From Chitinophaga filiformis (GTDB lineage Bacteria > Bacteroidota > Bacteroidia > Chitinophagales > Chitinophagaceae): a stretch of DNA of 64,000 nucleotides. The position numbers and the translations under genes were made by a program. The stretch spans positions 558,001 to 622,000 of the forward strand of contig NZ_JAKIRP010000001.1 in assembly GCF_021646545.1 (NCBI RefSeq). Reading direction: 5' to 3'. Numbering within the stretch: the stretch's first letter is position 1; every line of letters begins with the position of its first letter. Shown in pieces: positions 1-8,857 of the stretch. The notes under the pieces are model-generated. The model was not told the origin of the DNA, searched no databases, and saw nothing but the letters and a program-made list of their open reading frames with translations.

Positions 1-333
1 CTTCATATCGCTGACGTAAACCCTTTCCTCGTCAAAAGTAGGGAACACGCTTTTAAAATAAGACTTGATAGCATTATTGTCAGCCTTGGCATCCACCGGG
101 GCTGTTTTCGCTTCCTGATCCTGCATGGCCTTAAATACCTCGGCCAGGTTCACATTGTCTCCGGTAGTAAATACCTCAATACTTTCCAGCGGAGTAAAAT
201 TATGGACACGGGAGCTCACGAATTTAGTGCTCTTGTCTTCCAGAGATCTTACGATAGCGCCATCCTGTTTGCTGGCAATCAATTGAAACAAACCACCCAA
301 ACCGGTTACTGCAACTATTTCTCTATACTGCAT
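1..333 (-). CDS. DUF5606 domain protein, C-terminus cut by window edge
   Basis: The reading frame runs from an ATG at 333 down to base 1 without a stop, giving the first 111 residues. The N-terminus (MQYREIVAVTGLGGLFQLIA) and the following stretch on sequence-dependent regulation of 'SLEDKSTKFVSS' match the small Bacteroidota DUF5606 family, whose members begin with a similar ~50-residue beta-rich domain. Function is not known for the family. The start is supported by a well-formed promoter directly upstream (354-384). The gene is divergent from nothing in the window; the lamin-tail gene behind it is transcribed in the same direction. The C-terminal part lies outside the window. Confidence 0.75.
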   Translation of the reverse strand, partial: MQYREIVAVTGLGGLFQLIASKQDGAIVRSLEDKSTKFVSSRVHNFTPLESIEVFTTGDNVNLAEVFKAMQDQEAKTAPVDAKADNNAIKSYFKSVFPTFDEERVYVSDMK

Positions 334-353
334 GTTCAAATTTTTAAGAAGCG

Positions 354-384
354 CAAATATAAAAAATCGTTTCTATCCGACAAA
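354..384 (-). promoter_or_regulatory. Bacteroidetes-type promoter of the DUF5606 gene
   Basis: On the minus strand TTTG (384-381) is followed after exactly 19 nt by TATATTTG (361-354). This matches the Bacteroidetes primary sigma consensus TTTG, about 19 nt, TAnnTTTG. The -7 element ends 20 nt before the ATG at 333. Confidence 0.7.
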
Positions 385-460
385 TTGGAATAAGGCTGCC
401 GCCCCAATTATTATTAATAATTGCCCTGATCAACCATTTTTTTTGACATAATCAAGTAAT

Positions 461-3049
461 CTACCTTTTTCCCAGTACTATAGGCAATTTCCAATGTCTG
501 ACCTTTCCTTCGGCGTTAAAAGCCTCCGCAAAGATGATGTATATTCCTGATACCAGCTCGCGGTTCGATTCTCCCCGGCCGTCCCAGGTCATATATCCCG
601 AAGCTGGCAGTAAAGTATTCCTTTCCAGGTACCTTACCGGCCTGCCCTCTGCATCAAAAATCGTGACATTTATGATATAACCGGGTCCGGGAAAATTATA
701 TCTGACCATGACAAGATCTTCCAGGCCGTCATTATCGGGAGAAAAAACGGCTGGCTGTACGGTCAGGTCGCCCTGAACTTCAGCAACGGGAACCTGCTGT
801 GAATTGCGGTAACCTGGGGTCGCATATTTCACAGTAGCCGCGGCAGAATGCCAGTTATACTTATCCTGTGTTGGACTGTCCGGCAGCAAACGTTCCAGTG
901 AAACGCCCCGGGTGTTGTCAGCCAGTGCTACATGCATCTTGTCAGAATAATACAGCTCATCCAATATCTGCCCGCCCTCATTTAAGAGTACTACTGTGCC
1001 TTCTCCATTTATCAGCGCGGGCAGGTTTATTTTATGAATAGCTGTTGCCTCGAGACAATCATAATATGTACACAGGGACTGTGGCGCTGTAGTAAAGGCA
1101 GCATAGCCTCCTGACAACAATAATAAAGACTGTTCACCCAAAGCGACGGGGTCGTCCAGCTGTCCGTCCTCTTTTCTTCTGGCCAGATACAGGCGGGACA
1201 GGTCCACAGCTTTGCGGCTCCGGTTATAAATCTCTACAAATTCAGGCACACCGGAAGCAGGGTCATACAATATTTCATTGATCACGATGTCGAAAGTGTC
1301 TGCAGTACTGACCCGGGCAAAGGCAATATCGCCATCAGTAGTCACTTCCTGCCCGGTACAATCCTTTATGCCAGATACGGCTACTGTATAGACGGTGTCC
1401 TTCAATAAGGGTGTCGTCAGGTGGACCGATATATTATTATATAAGGGTGGATCAGCAGTGATGGCGGCAACCTGCAATGAAGGCGAGAACGCATAATACA
1501 AGTGCTCAGTTACCTCAAGACTATCCATAATACCGTTGAATGACAGACGCAAGATCATCGTATCCCGTGGAAAAGCCTTTACCAGTGATACAGGAGGAGG
1601 CTTAGTTCCTGTCCCGGCTACGGTATTGGGCCGACCGGGAGTTCCGCCTGCCGGTGCAGTAGATGGTTTCCAGTTGCTGCTACCGGCACAGGGCCAGTTG
1701 GTGTCAGTCATTTCCAGGCTCCAGCCACCTCTTTCCTTAATCGGGTTGCCATACCAGCTACGATCATATGCGACGGCATGTACCAGGATCCCACTGTCAT
1801 TGCGCAACGTGATGATATCACTGTCGCCGGGAGCGGGAAAACTGCTGATACCCATGATGGGAATGTCGGCAGGGAAGAGATCTGTGCTCCCTTTATCGCA
1901 GACCACCAATAAACCACCAGGTGGCAGCAGATATTGCGGCAATGGAACTTCCCGGTTGCTGTTTCCGATCCGCCAATCTTTCAGCTGTAGGGCATAAGAG
2001 CTATTGTTCTTCAACTCTACAAACCGTGCAGGCAACAAACCGGCGGAAGGCAAAGCCCGTGGCAGAAACTCGTGAATAAGTACGTCATATCCGCGGCTGG
2101 TATAATATAGAAAGGTTACTGTAGCCGGCTCCATGACATTCCCGGAAGGGTCTCTTACTCCATCTATCGACAAACGGCAACTATCTCCGTTGGGAAAAAC
2201 ATCCCGGAATTGGATGTGCAGACAAGCCGGCTGGCTGCTATCCTGCCAGATGCTGTCGGGCGTATTGCCGGGAACAGATAAGCGGAAATGTTCCGGCTGT
2301 GAGAGCGTGGCGCTATCCGGTGCTTCACTGAAACACAATGTGATTGTACGACTGTCTCGCAGATGGTACGAGTTTAAAACTGGCGGTGTTGTATCTGCTA
2401 CAATGGGGGTGACGACTACATTATCAAAGTAGTGGCGGCCAAAAAAGGACGCAGTGGATTGACGTACTATAAATCCCATGAACCAGGAAGTATTGTACAT
2501 ATGATCAGTGGCGGTACCCTCGCGGATAAAAGCAGTGCCGTCGGCCTTTTCATCTGTCCACAGTTCCCAGTCATCGTCTTTCCGGACCACCCTGATCTTC
2601 AGTTTCGTAGAGGTGTGATTCGTGATTCCATCACGCCCGTCAATCAACAGGACTGGGGCTGTATTGCCGTCTTTTCTATAGAGGCTCACTTCATCTTTAG
2701 TATTGCCTATGCGGACGAAGTAACCTTTAAGGCCCGTCCCCTGCAGGTTTGCGCTGTCTGCTGTAAGAAAGACGTCAACATAGTTGAGAGAGGAAGTGTT
2801 GAAATCCAGTTGCAGCCACCATTCCCATATTGCATTGCGGGCCAGGGAAGAGGATGTGGCGATATGGAAACTACTGCTTTGTCGCTGTAAATGGCTTTTC
2901 AGACGACCATTTTCAATCCGCCAGGCGGTATCGGAGCCTTTCCAGGAAATCGCCTCATTAATGCTTTGATAATCAAACTGTTCGCTCACTTGTGCGAATG
3001 AGAAAGAAGCCTGCAGGAGCAGGCATGCACAAACAATGGAAATACGCAT
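461..3049 (-). CDS. Secreted lamin-tail-domain (LTD) protein with C-terminal FlgD-like domain
   Basis: This 862-residue protein starts with a signal peptide (MRISIVCACLLLQASFSFAQ). Residues about 20-215 look like a beta-sandwich of the LamG/concanavalin type. Two copies of a Big_5-like Ig domain follow (around 220-315 and 485-585), each paired with a lamin-tail domain: the first begins VLIHEFLPRALP, the second DIVINEILYDPASGVPEF. The last ~90 residues begin AVFSPDNDGLEDLV and contain 'YMTWDGRGESNRELVSGIY', the pattern of FlgD-like or T9SS-associated C-terminal domains. It is probably exported and surface-attached, perhaps acting in adhesion or on a polymer; no catalytic residues are evident. 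Domain names are by pattern recognition, and the substrate is unknown. Confidence 0.8.
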   Translation of the reverse strand: MRISIVCACLLLQASFSFAQVSEQFDYQSINEAISWKGSDTAWRIENGRLKSHLQRQSSSFHIATSSSLARNAIWEWWLQLDFNTSSLNYVDVFLTADSANLQGTGLKGYFVRIGNTKDEVSLYRKDGNTAPVLLIDGRDGITNHTSTKLKIRVVRKDDDWELWTDEKADGTAFIREGTATDHMYNTSWFMGFIVRQSTASFFGRHYFDNVVVTPIVADTTPPVLNSYHLRDSRTITLCFSEAPDSATLSQPEHFRLSVPGNTPDSIWQDSSQPACLHIQFRDVFPNGDSCRLSIDGVRDPSGNVMEPATVTFLYYTSRGYDVLIHEFLPRALPSAGLLPARFVELKNNSSYALQLKDWRIGNSNREVPLPQYLLPPGGLLVVCDKGSTDLFPADIPIMGISSFPAPGDSDIITLRNDSGILVHAVAYDRSWYGNPIKERGGWSLEMTDTNWPCAGSSNWKPSTAPAGGTPGRPNTVAGTGTKPPPVSLVKAFPRDTMILRLSFNGIMDSLEVTEHLYYAFSPSLQVAAITADPPLYNNISVHLTTPLLKDTVYTVAVSGIKDCTGQEVTTDGDIAFARVSTADTFDIVINEILYDPASGVPEFVEIYNRSRKAVDLSRLYLARRKEDGQLDDPVALGEQSLLLLSGGYAAFTTAPQSLCTYYDCLEATAIHKINLPALINGEGTVVLLNEGGQILDELYYSDKMHVALADNTRGVSLERLLPDSPTQDKYNWHSAAATVKYATPGYRNSQQVPVAEVQGDLTVQPAVFSPDNDGLEDLVMVRYNFPGPGYIINVTIFDAEGRPVRYLERNTLLPASGYMTWDGRGESNRELVSGIYIIFAEAFNAEGKVRHWKLPIVLGKR

Positions 3050-3112
3050 GTCTAAAAAAGTAGGTTGGTTTAGGCAGAAATTTAGTGAATTTCTATGATT
3101 CTGGCGTAAACA

Positions 3113-3142
3113 TTGAAAACCGCACAGGTTGTGTTAAATTTG
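3113..3142 (+). promoter_or_regulatory. Probable asd promoter
   Basis: TTG at 3113-3115 is followed after 19 nt by TAAATTTG (3135-3142), a full match to the Bacteroidetes -7 consensus TAnnTTTG. It lies 30 nt before the asd start codon. Confidence 0.6.
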
Positions 3143-3171
3143 CATTTCCAAAAATTTAAAATGTAAAAACA

Positions 3172-4161
3172 ATGAAAGTTGCCGTAGTAGGAGCTACCGG
3201 GCTGGTAGGCTCAAAAATGTTACAAGTATTGACCGAAAGAAATTTTCCGGTTACAGAACTGATTCCCGTGGCGTCTGAGAAGTCTGTTGGTAAGGAAGTA
3301 ACATTTAAGGGCAAGCCTTATAAGGTGGTGAATGCAGATACGGCAATTGCCATGAAGCCGGATGTTGCACTGTTCTCCGCTGGTGGCAGTACTTCCCTGG
3401 AATGGGCTCCAAAATTTGCAGCAGCAGGTATTACTGTGATCGACAATTCTTCTGCATGGAGAATGGACCCTACCAAAAAACTGGTAGTACCTGAGATCAA
3501 TGGTAAGACACTGACGCCTGAAGATAAGATCATTGCCAATCCAAACTGCTCTACCATCCAGATGGTACTTGTGCTGAATCCTTTACATGAAAAGTACAAC
3601 ATCAACCGCGTGGTAGTATCTACTTACCAGTCAGTAACAGGTACCGGCGTAAAAGCGGTAGACCAGCTGATGAACGAGCGTAATGGTGTGGAAGGAGAAA
3701 AAGCTTATGCACATCGCATAGATCTGAACGTGATCCCACAGATCGATGTATTTCTCGATAACGGTTATACGAAAGAAGAAATGAAGATGGTGAAAGAAAC
3801 CGTTAAGATCATGGGAGATGACAAGATCCGTGTAACCGCTACAACTGTACGTATACCTGTAATAGGTGGTCACAGTGAATCAGTGAACGTTGCTTTCGAT
3901 AAGGAGTATGAACTGGCTGATGTACGTGCGATACTGGAGAAAACACCTGGTGTTGTTGTAGTAGACGATCCATCCAAAGCGCAGTATCCTATGCCGAAAG
4001 ATGCACATGAGAAGGATGAAGTGTTTGTAGGCCGTCTCCGTCGTGATGAAACACAGGAAAAGACACTGAATATGTGGATCGTGGCAGATAACCTGCGTAA
4101 AGGCGCTGCAACCAACGCTGTTCAGATAGCGGAGTACCTGCATGCGCAAAAATGGATCTGA
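3172..4161 (+). CDS. asd: Aspartate-semialdehyde dehydrogenase
   Basis: The 329-residue protein reduces aspartyl-4-phosphate to aspartate semialdehyde with NADPH, the branch point to lysine/diaminopimelate, threonine and methionine. The N-terminal Rossmann motif is VAVVGATGLVGSKML. The catalytic cysteine is C126 in NPNCSTIQMV, and the active-site histidine is H234 in GGHSESVNV. Length and motif order are normal for the family. The ATG at 3172 follows a clear promoter and the N-terminus begins directly with the dinucleotide fold. It is a single-gene unit, ended by the terminator at 4241-4268. Confidence 0.97.
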   Translation: MKVAVVGATGLVGSKMLQVLTERNFPVTELIPVASEKSVGKEVTFKGKPYKVVNADTAIAMKPDVALFSAGGSTSLEWAPKFAAAGITVIDNSSAWRMDPTKKLVVPEINGKTLTPEDKIIANPNCSTIQMVLVLNPLHEKYNINRVVVSTYQSVTGTGVKAVDQLMNERNGVEGEKAYAHRIDLNVIPQIDVFLDNGYTKEEMKMVKETVKIMGDDKIRVTATTVRIPVIGGHSESVNVAFDKEYELADVRAILEKTPGVVVVDDPSKAQYPMPKDAHEKDEVFVGRLRRDETQEKTLNMWIVADNLRKGAATNAVQIAEYLHAQKWI

Positions 4162-4240
4162 GTGACAACATCTAAGGACCGGAATGACCCTCAAAAGGAT
4201 CTTTTCGCGAACGTATAAACGATTTTTTTACAATAAAAGA

Positions 4241-4268
4241 GAGCAAGTGTCCTTACACTTGCTCTTTT
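4241..4268 (+). terminator. Rho-independent terminator of asd
   Basis: Ten-base stem GAGCAAGTGT / ACACTTGCTC with loop CCTT, followed by TTTT. It lies 80 nt after the asd stop. Confidence 0.8.
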
Positions 4269-4462
4269 AGTATCAATTTGATGAGAAATAAGTATCACTT
4301 TGACAAAAATTACACAGAAGTAGTATTGCTTTCTGCTAGATAAAATCCAATTTTGGTATCAATAATCCTATGCCAACTTACTGTTCCATAAAAGTCATTT
4401 TTTAAAGAAAGTAAGAAGCCGAAGAACTAAAATTCACAAATCCGTAAACACCCTTAAGTCCT

Positions 4463-4714
4463 ATGAAAACCAACGCCAATCGCGAGCTGCTACTGATGCA
4501 CAAATTTACTGAAGAGTGGAGTTCTAATTTTTCTTCACAGGTGTCCCGCATCATGAACATTGTGGATCAACATGATACACTGGACGGCATAATCCCGATT
4601 ATTGAGGTTGCCAACGTGTACAATCAACGTTTTGCGCACACTAAAACAGACAAAGAAAATCTGTTAAAGAACCGCAAGGCAAGACCATTCGAATTCCTGA
4701 TCCACAAGAACTAA
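4463..4714 (+). CDS. Small hypothetical protein (83 aa)
   Basis: I do not recognise this protein. It is 83 residues, soluble and charged, with no signal peptide or membrane segment. The middle part (SRIMNIVDQHDTLDGIIPI) looks helical, and the C-terminus is basic (LLKNRKARPFEFLIHKN). It stands alone, more than 300 bp after asd, and is followed by a long hairpin at 4740-4790. Reasons to accept it are normal codon use, an ATG with a purine-rich upstream stretch, and the lack of any competing frame. Confidence 0.55.
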   Translation: MKTNANRELLLMHKFTEEWSSNFSSQVSRIMNIVDQHDTLDGIIPIIEVANVYNQRFAHTKTDKENLLKNRKARPFEFLIHKN

Positions 4715-4739
4715 CCCGTTAAAACTTATTGAGCTGTAA

Positions 4740-4790
4740 TCATCTGCCGGCATAAATATGTATACCGGCGTATATGTATCCGGCAGATGA
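4740..4790. repeat. Long interrupted hairpin between convergent genes
   Basis: Perfect 11-bp arms TCATCTGCCGG (4740-4750) and CCGGCAGATGA (4780-4790) enclose an AT-rich interior that continues pairing with few mismatches, giving a stem of about 20 bp. There is no strong T-tract on either side. It may end transcription of the 83-aa gene or of the DUF2461 gene on the opposite strand. Confidence 0.6.
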
Positions 4791-4883
4791 CAGCGTAATT
4801 TCAGGGTGCATTGTTTGGCTTACCCATCTGTGATGACAGACAGTGACCTGTTGATATTATTTTCACCCCGAAGCATTACCTGA

Positions 4884-5549
4884 CTATTCCGAATAAAGCG
4901 CTCTGTCAAGGAACTTGACAAAGGGCTGCATTACAGCAAATATTTTCAGAATTTCTCTTACCAGTGCGGGCTGTGTGACAGCGTCGTCAGAAATGTGATG
5001 CCATACCGTGAAGCTTTTCAACTTCAGGTACGCGATGGCCGGATTATCTGGCAGGTAGCCCTGTGGTGCAGTCTTCAGCGATTCTCCTTCTATTTTACCG
5101 AAATAGCGGATGAAGTCTTTATTGGAGATGATCTGCTGGAATTCCTCAAAGTTGTAATCTATTTCCTGCCTTACCTTTTTCAGTGCATCGGCTTCGGGCA
5201 TCCACAATCCGCCACCGGCAAAGCTATTGCCTCCCGGTTCCAGGTGGAAGTAATAACCTGGACGGGGCGTTTTACGGCCACCAGGTGCAAAAGCCGCACC
5301 CATATTGGTCTTGTAAGGCGTTTTATCTTTTGAAAAACGGACGTCCTTGTATATGCGGAAAGTGCAATCCTTTACCTGTAAACCTACAATAGCAGGGTCC
5401 TGTTTGCATAAACCATCCAGGATCTGCTGTACCACACTTTCATAATCGGCTTTCGCCTTCTGGTAATCGGATTTATGCTCGTCAAACCAGACTTTATTAT
5501 TATTCTTACTTAATAACTTTAAGAACTTCAACGTGGAGGGTTGCAGCAT
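4884..5549 (-). CDS. DUF2461 domain protein
   Basis: The protein is 221 residues from the chosen ATG at 5549; an ATG six codons earlier (5567) is also possible. I prefer 5549 because the family usually begins 'ML..(T)L.FL..L..NN...WF', as here (MLQPSTLKFLKLLSKNNNKVWF). Other family landmarks are FRIYKDVRFSKDKTPYKTN and a glycine-rich GYYFHLEPGG stretch. The family (also TIGR02453) is widespread in bacteria and some fungi, and its biochemical function is unknown. It has no signal peptide or membrane segments. Confidence 0.88.
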   Translation of the reverse strand: MLQPSTLKFLKLLSKNNNKVWFDEHKSDYQKAKADYESVVQQILDGLCKQDPAIVGLQVKDCTFRIYKDVRFSKDKTPYKTNMGAAFAPGGRKTPRPGYYFHLEPGGNSFAGGGLWMPEADALKKVRQEIDYNFEEFQQIISNKDFIRYFGKIEGESLKTAPQGYLPDNPAIAYLKLKSFTVWHHISDDAVTQPALVREILKIFAVMQPFVKFLDRALYSE

Positions 5550-5611
5550 GTAATCAGTTTTGCGCACAAAATAAAAAAATTATTTTCCTTACCCAGTAAT
5601 AAGAATGGCCT

Positions 5612-5654
5612 ATGCCCTTCCCTCCAGACCTTCGGTCCGGAAAGAAGAGCATAA
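5612..5654. terminator. Imperfect long hairpin between porin and DUF2461 genes
   Basis: The segment pairs as a long stem interrupted by a few mismatches, topped by GACC-TTC-GGTC. It lies just after the porin stop at 5673 on the minus strand and probably ends the porin transcript. No long T-tract is visible. Confidence 0.5.
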
Positions 5655-5672
5655 GGCAGCAGGAGCTACTGC

Positions 5673-6752
5673 TTAAAAATGATATGTAGCGGCTAGTAAT
5701 ACACTGGGAGATGTGCCCACCGGCGTTCCGGATTTCTTCTGGAAGATATCCACTGAAGCCTTATCCACTCTGAACTCGGGAACAATAGTAAGATTACCTA
5801 CCTTATAATTCAGCGAAAGTGTGCCTGCCAGCACATTACCACCATCTGTACCACTAAAGGTTTTCAAGGCATCCTGGTCATCAAAGTATTCACCACGTAC
5901 AGTCAGACCCAGCTTTTCATTGAAATCCAGGTTAACATATACGGCAGATCCCCACCATTGTTTGGAACTTTCAAGTCCTTCTTTGTCGCGGGTATTATTG
6001 TATGTACTCATCGTACCGTTATACCCCAGCCCCAGTACACTGTTCACCTGGTAAGTAGCGACAAAATCGATCTGGTGGTTCTGAATACCGCTGGTGTCCT
6101 TGCCCTCCAGGTAGTTGAGATATAATTTAAGGGGCGCCTGGGTAGAAGAATACCCCAGTTGCGCACCGATATATTTGTTATTGGTCCAGGAAGCGGATTT
6201 AAAATCGGTCGGATTAAAGACCCCCACCATAGCCGTCCATGCGGAGCTGATAGTGATATCGGCCTTGACACCGGTGCTGAAGAAGGGACCGTTGCTGAAC
6301 ATATAACTCATGCTGTAGTTCCTGTTCAGGTATGCATCCAGTAGCTCATATCCTACATGAGTACCGAAGCTTCCCATACTGATCTTCAGTTTATCCAGGA
6401 CCTGGTAGCCTACATACAGTTGTTTGATGACCACTTCCGCGGTGTTGGTCTTATCTGGTGTTTCATTGTAAGAAAACTCAGCGGCCCTTTTGCCAAAGCC
6501 AACATCCGCCACTATACTTCCTTTTTTAAATTCATGCTCGGCTTTAAGTGAGATCATTCCCAATTCAAAACTGTTGTGAGAATTGGTGAAGCTTGTTTTG
6601 TTATCAATGTTGCCATTGAAATTGTAACGATAATAGACGTCTGCAGAGCCGGAAAGCTTAAGCGATGGGGCTTTAGTTGTATCAGCAGCAGTCTGGGAAT
6701 GCGCAATAAGCGCCTGACAGGCAGCAAATGCTACCAATATAACTTTTTTCAT
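5673..6752 (-). CDS. Outer-membrane beta-barrel porin (BBP2/OmpL-like)
   Basis: The 359-residue protein has a signal peptide (MKKVILVAFAACQALIAHSQ) followed by alternating amphipathic strands and a C-terminal aromatic ending (LLAATYHF), as in outer-membrane barrels. The start of the barrel (SGSADVYYRYNFNG) and the GSFGTHVGYELLD segment resemble the putative beta-barrel porin-2 family common in Bacteroidota. It is encoded just downstream of the ammonium transporter in the same direction, 267 bp away. Such pairs suggest that it supplies small nitrogenous solutes across the outer membrane, but the substrate is inferred from context only. Confidence 0.8.
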   Translation of the reverse strand: MKKVILVAFAACQALIAHSQTAADTTKAPSLKLSGSADVYYRYNFNGNIDNKTSFTNSHNSFELGMISLKAEHEFKKGSIVADVGFGKRAAEFSYNETPDKTNTAEVVIKQLYVGYQVLDKLKISMGSFGTHVGYELLDAYLNRNYSMSYMFSNGPFFSTGVKADITISSAWTAMVGVFNPTDFKSASWTNNKYIGAQLGYSSTQAPLKLYLNYLEGKDTSGIQNHQIDFVATYQVNSVLGLGYNGTMSTYNNTRDKEGLESSKQWWGSAVYVNLDFNEKLGLTVRGEYFDDQDALKTFSGTDGGNVLAGTLSLNYKVGNLTIVPEFRVDKASVDIFQKKSGTPVGTSPSVLLAATYHF

Positions 6753-7019
6753 GCAAGGAGGTTTGGTTGATAAAAATGGTGTGCGTGAATCGTTTCGTTA
6801 ATTCTATACTCGCTGGTCTATGGCCGGAAATAAGGGAAGAGAAAAGAATAGCTAATAATCAACCGGAAAAGGAATCTACATGGAATACTACAGAGATATT
6901 GGTTGATAAAGTAATTCTGGTTGATAAAATAAAATACTGTTTACTTTTTTATTTCCCAGTTCGATTATTAGCTATTCTAACATTTGGGTGTCAAACTATG
7001 TCAATGTCTTATTATGCGC

Positions 7020-8420
7020 TTAGTGAATCAGCTGCTCTTCTTTCAGTGTACCGTTGTCGGCTACACTCATCATTGCAGGATGATACTGTTCGTTGTGCTG
7101 TGTAGCATCCAGACCCAGTGCCTCTTCTTCATCGCTTACACGAAGCGGGTGGATCATGTTAATCAGCTTGAAGATTCCGTAAGAAACCACGAAGCTATAT
7201 ATTACTACGATCACTAATCCGATCACCTGATTTTTGAAGAGCTCAAAGCCACCGTAGAACAGGCCATCGCTGATAGCACCATTTACGTTCTTGCTGGCGA
7301 AGATACCGGTGAGCAGCATACCAACCATACCGCCTACACCGTGACAAGGGAATACATCCAGTGTATCGTCAATAGCGGTTTTGGATTTATAGTGAGCTAC
7401 CAGGTTGGAAACGATAGCCGAAGCAAAACCTATCATGATGCTCTGTGGGATACCTACGTAACCTGCAGCAGGAGTGATAGCTACCAGACCAACTACAGCA
7501 CCGATACAGAAGCCCAGTGCGGAAGGCTTACGGCCACGGATCACATCAAAGAAGATCCAGGATAAACCAGCAGCGGCAGCAGCAGTATTAGTAGTAGCGA
7601 AAGCGGAAGCAGCCAGACCATTAGCACCCAGTGCGGAACCGGCGTTGAAACCGAACCATCCAAACCAGAGCAGGCCAGTACCTAACAGTACGAAAGGAAT
7701 ATTGGCAGGTTGCAGTTCTTTCTTTTCTATATGGTCTTTACGGCGTTTCAGTACCAGTACACCTGCAAGTGCAGCACAGCCAGCAGAGATGTGTACTACT
7801 GTACCACCAGCAAAGTCAAGCACGCCCAATTTGAACAGGAAACCGTCAGGATGCCAGGTCCAGTGTGCGATAGGCGCATAAACCAGCAGGCTGAATAACA
7901 CCATAAATAGTACATAAGATGTAAAACGGATCCTTTCTGCTACAGCACCCACTACCAGAGCAGGAGTGATCACGGCAAATTTCATCTGGAACAGTGCGAA
8001 TACCAGTAAAGGAATGGTCGTAGCCAGAGACCAGGGCTCACCGGAAGGTACGCCTCTGAAAAACAGGAAGGTTGAAGGATCTCCAATCAGACCAAAACCA
8101 TTCACACCCATCGATTTACCGAAGGCAAGGCTGAATCCTACGGCTACCCACACGATACTAACCACACCGGCAGCGATAAAACTTTGTACCAGTGTTGAAA
8201 TCACGTTTTTACGGTTAACCATACCTCCGTAGAAAAATGACAACCCGGGGGTCATCAGAAACACGAGGCAGGATGCCACCAGTATCCAGGCAACGTCACC
8301 TGTATTGTATTGACCCTTGGGATCAGCAAAAGGGAGCTCCCCTGGTACAAACAATGCAAATATCGCGACAACTGCCAGCAAAAGGAAGGGCAAATAGTCT
8401 TGAAATGATGTTTTCTTCAT
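7020..8420 (-). CDS. amt: Ammonium transporter, Amt family
   Basis: The 466-residue inner-membrane protein has about 11-12 membrane helices and moves ammonium/ammonia into the cell. Amt landmarks are FLMTPGLSFFYGGMV near the N-terminus, the aspartate and first pore histidine in GVLDFAGGTVVHISAG, and the second pore histidine in LDVFPCHGVGGMVGML. The C-terminal tail is long (about 55 residues after the last helix). No glnB/glnK (PII) gene is next to it, which is unusual because amt and PII genes are paired in many bacteria. The following gene is a porin. Confidence 0.95.
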   Translation of the reverse strand: MKKTSFQDYLPFLLLAVVAIFALFVPGELPFADPKGQYNTGDVAWILVASCLVFLMTPGLSFFYGGMVNRKNVISTLVQSFIAAGVVSIVWVAVGFSLAFGKSMGVNGFGLIGDPSTFLFFRGVPSGEPWSLATTIPLLVFALFQMKFAVITPALVVGAVAERIRFTSYVLFMVLFSLLVYAPIAHWTWHPDGFLFKLGVLDFAGGTVVHISAGCAALAGVLVLKRRKDHIEKKELQPANIPFVLLGTGLLWFGWFGFNAGSALGANGLAASAFATTNTAAAAAGLSWIFFDVIRGRKPSALGFCIGAVVGLVAITPAAGYVGIPQSIMIGFASAIVSNLVAHYKSKTAIDDTLDVFPCHGVGGMVGMLLTGIFASKNVNGAISDGLFYGGFELFKNQVIGLVIVVIYSFVVSYGIFKLINMIHPLRVSDEEEALGLDATQHNEQYHPAMMSVADNGTLKEEQLIH

Positions 8421-8857
8421 AGCTGTACATTTTAAATTTCTTCAATAAAAATAGGGAGGATATCTAATTCATCAAATAGAAAAGGCAAAAAATAGAAATG
8501 ATTGAAGAAAAATATAGGATAGGGGGCTAAATATTAACTATATTATAAATAATAATAATATCAGTATTACTTTTTGATGTTAAGGGTGGTGTAAAAAGGC
8601 CACAAAACGAAACATAAAACATTAATTATGAAATATTTATGAATTTTCAAGGTGGGCATTTAACAATTTTCTAACATTGGAAGGGCACTTGCTACTGCAA
8701 TTAGGAGATACGCATCATAATAAACTAAAAATCAGTCTAATAAATATTAGACTGATTTTGTTGAATGAAATAGTGTCGTTGAAAATTATCAATACATTAA
8801 AAATAAATTAATATAATTTTTATGATCCAGGACATAAAAATGGATCTTACTGCGGTA
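8421..8857. other. AT-rich intergenic region between amt and uvrB
   Basis: The region is 437 bp and holds no convincing ORF. It contains the uvrB terminator at 8727-8758 and presumably the amt promoter, but I find no clean TTTG/TAnnTTTG pair or sigma-54 site. Confidence 0.6.
8727..8758 (-). terminator. Strong terminator after uvrB
   Basis: Near-perfect inverted repeat with 15-base arms (AAAATCAGTCTAATA and its complement) and a 2-base centre, about 100 nt beyond the uvrB stop. The arms end in A/T runs on both sides, so it could stop transcription in either direction. Confidence 0.75.
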
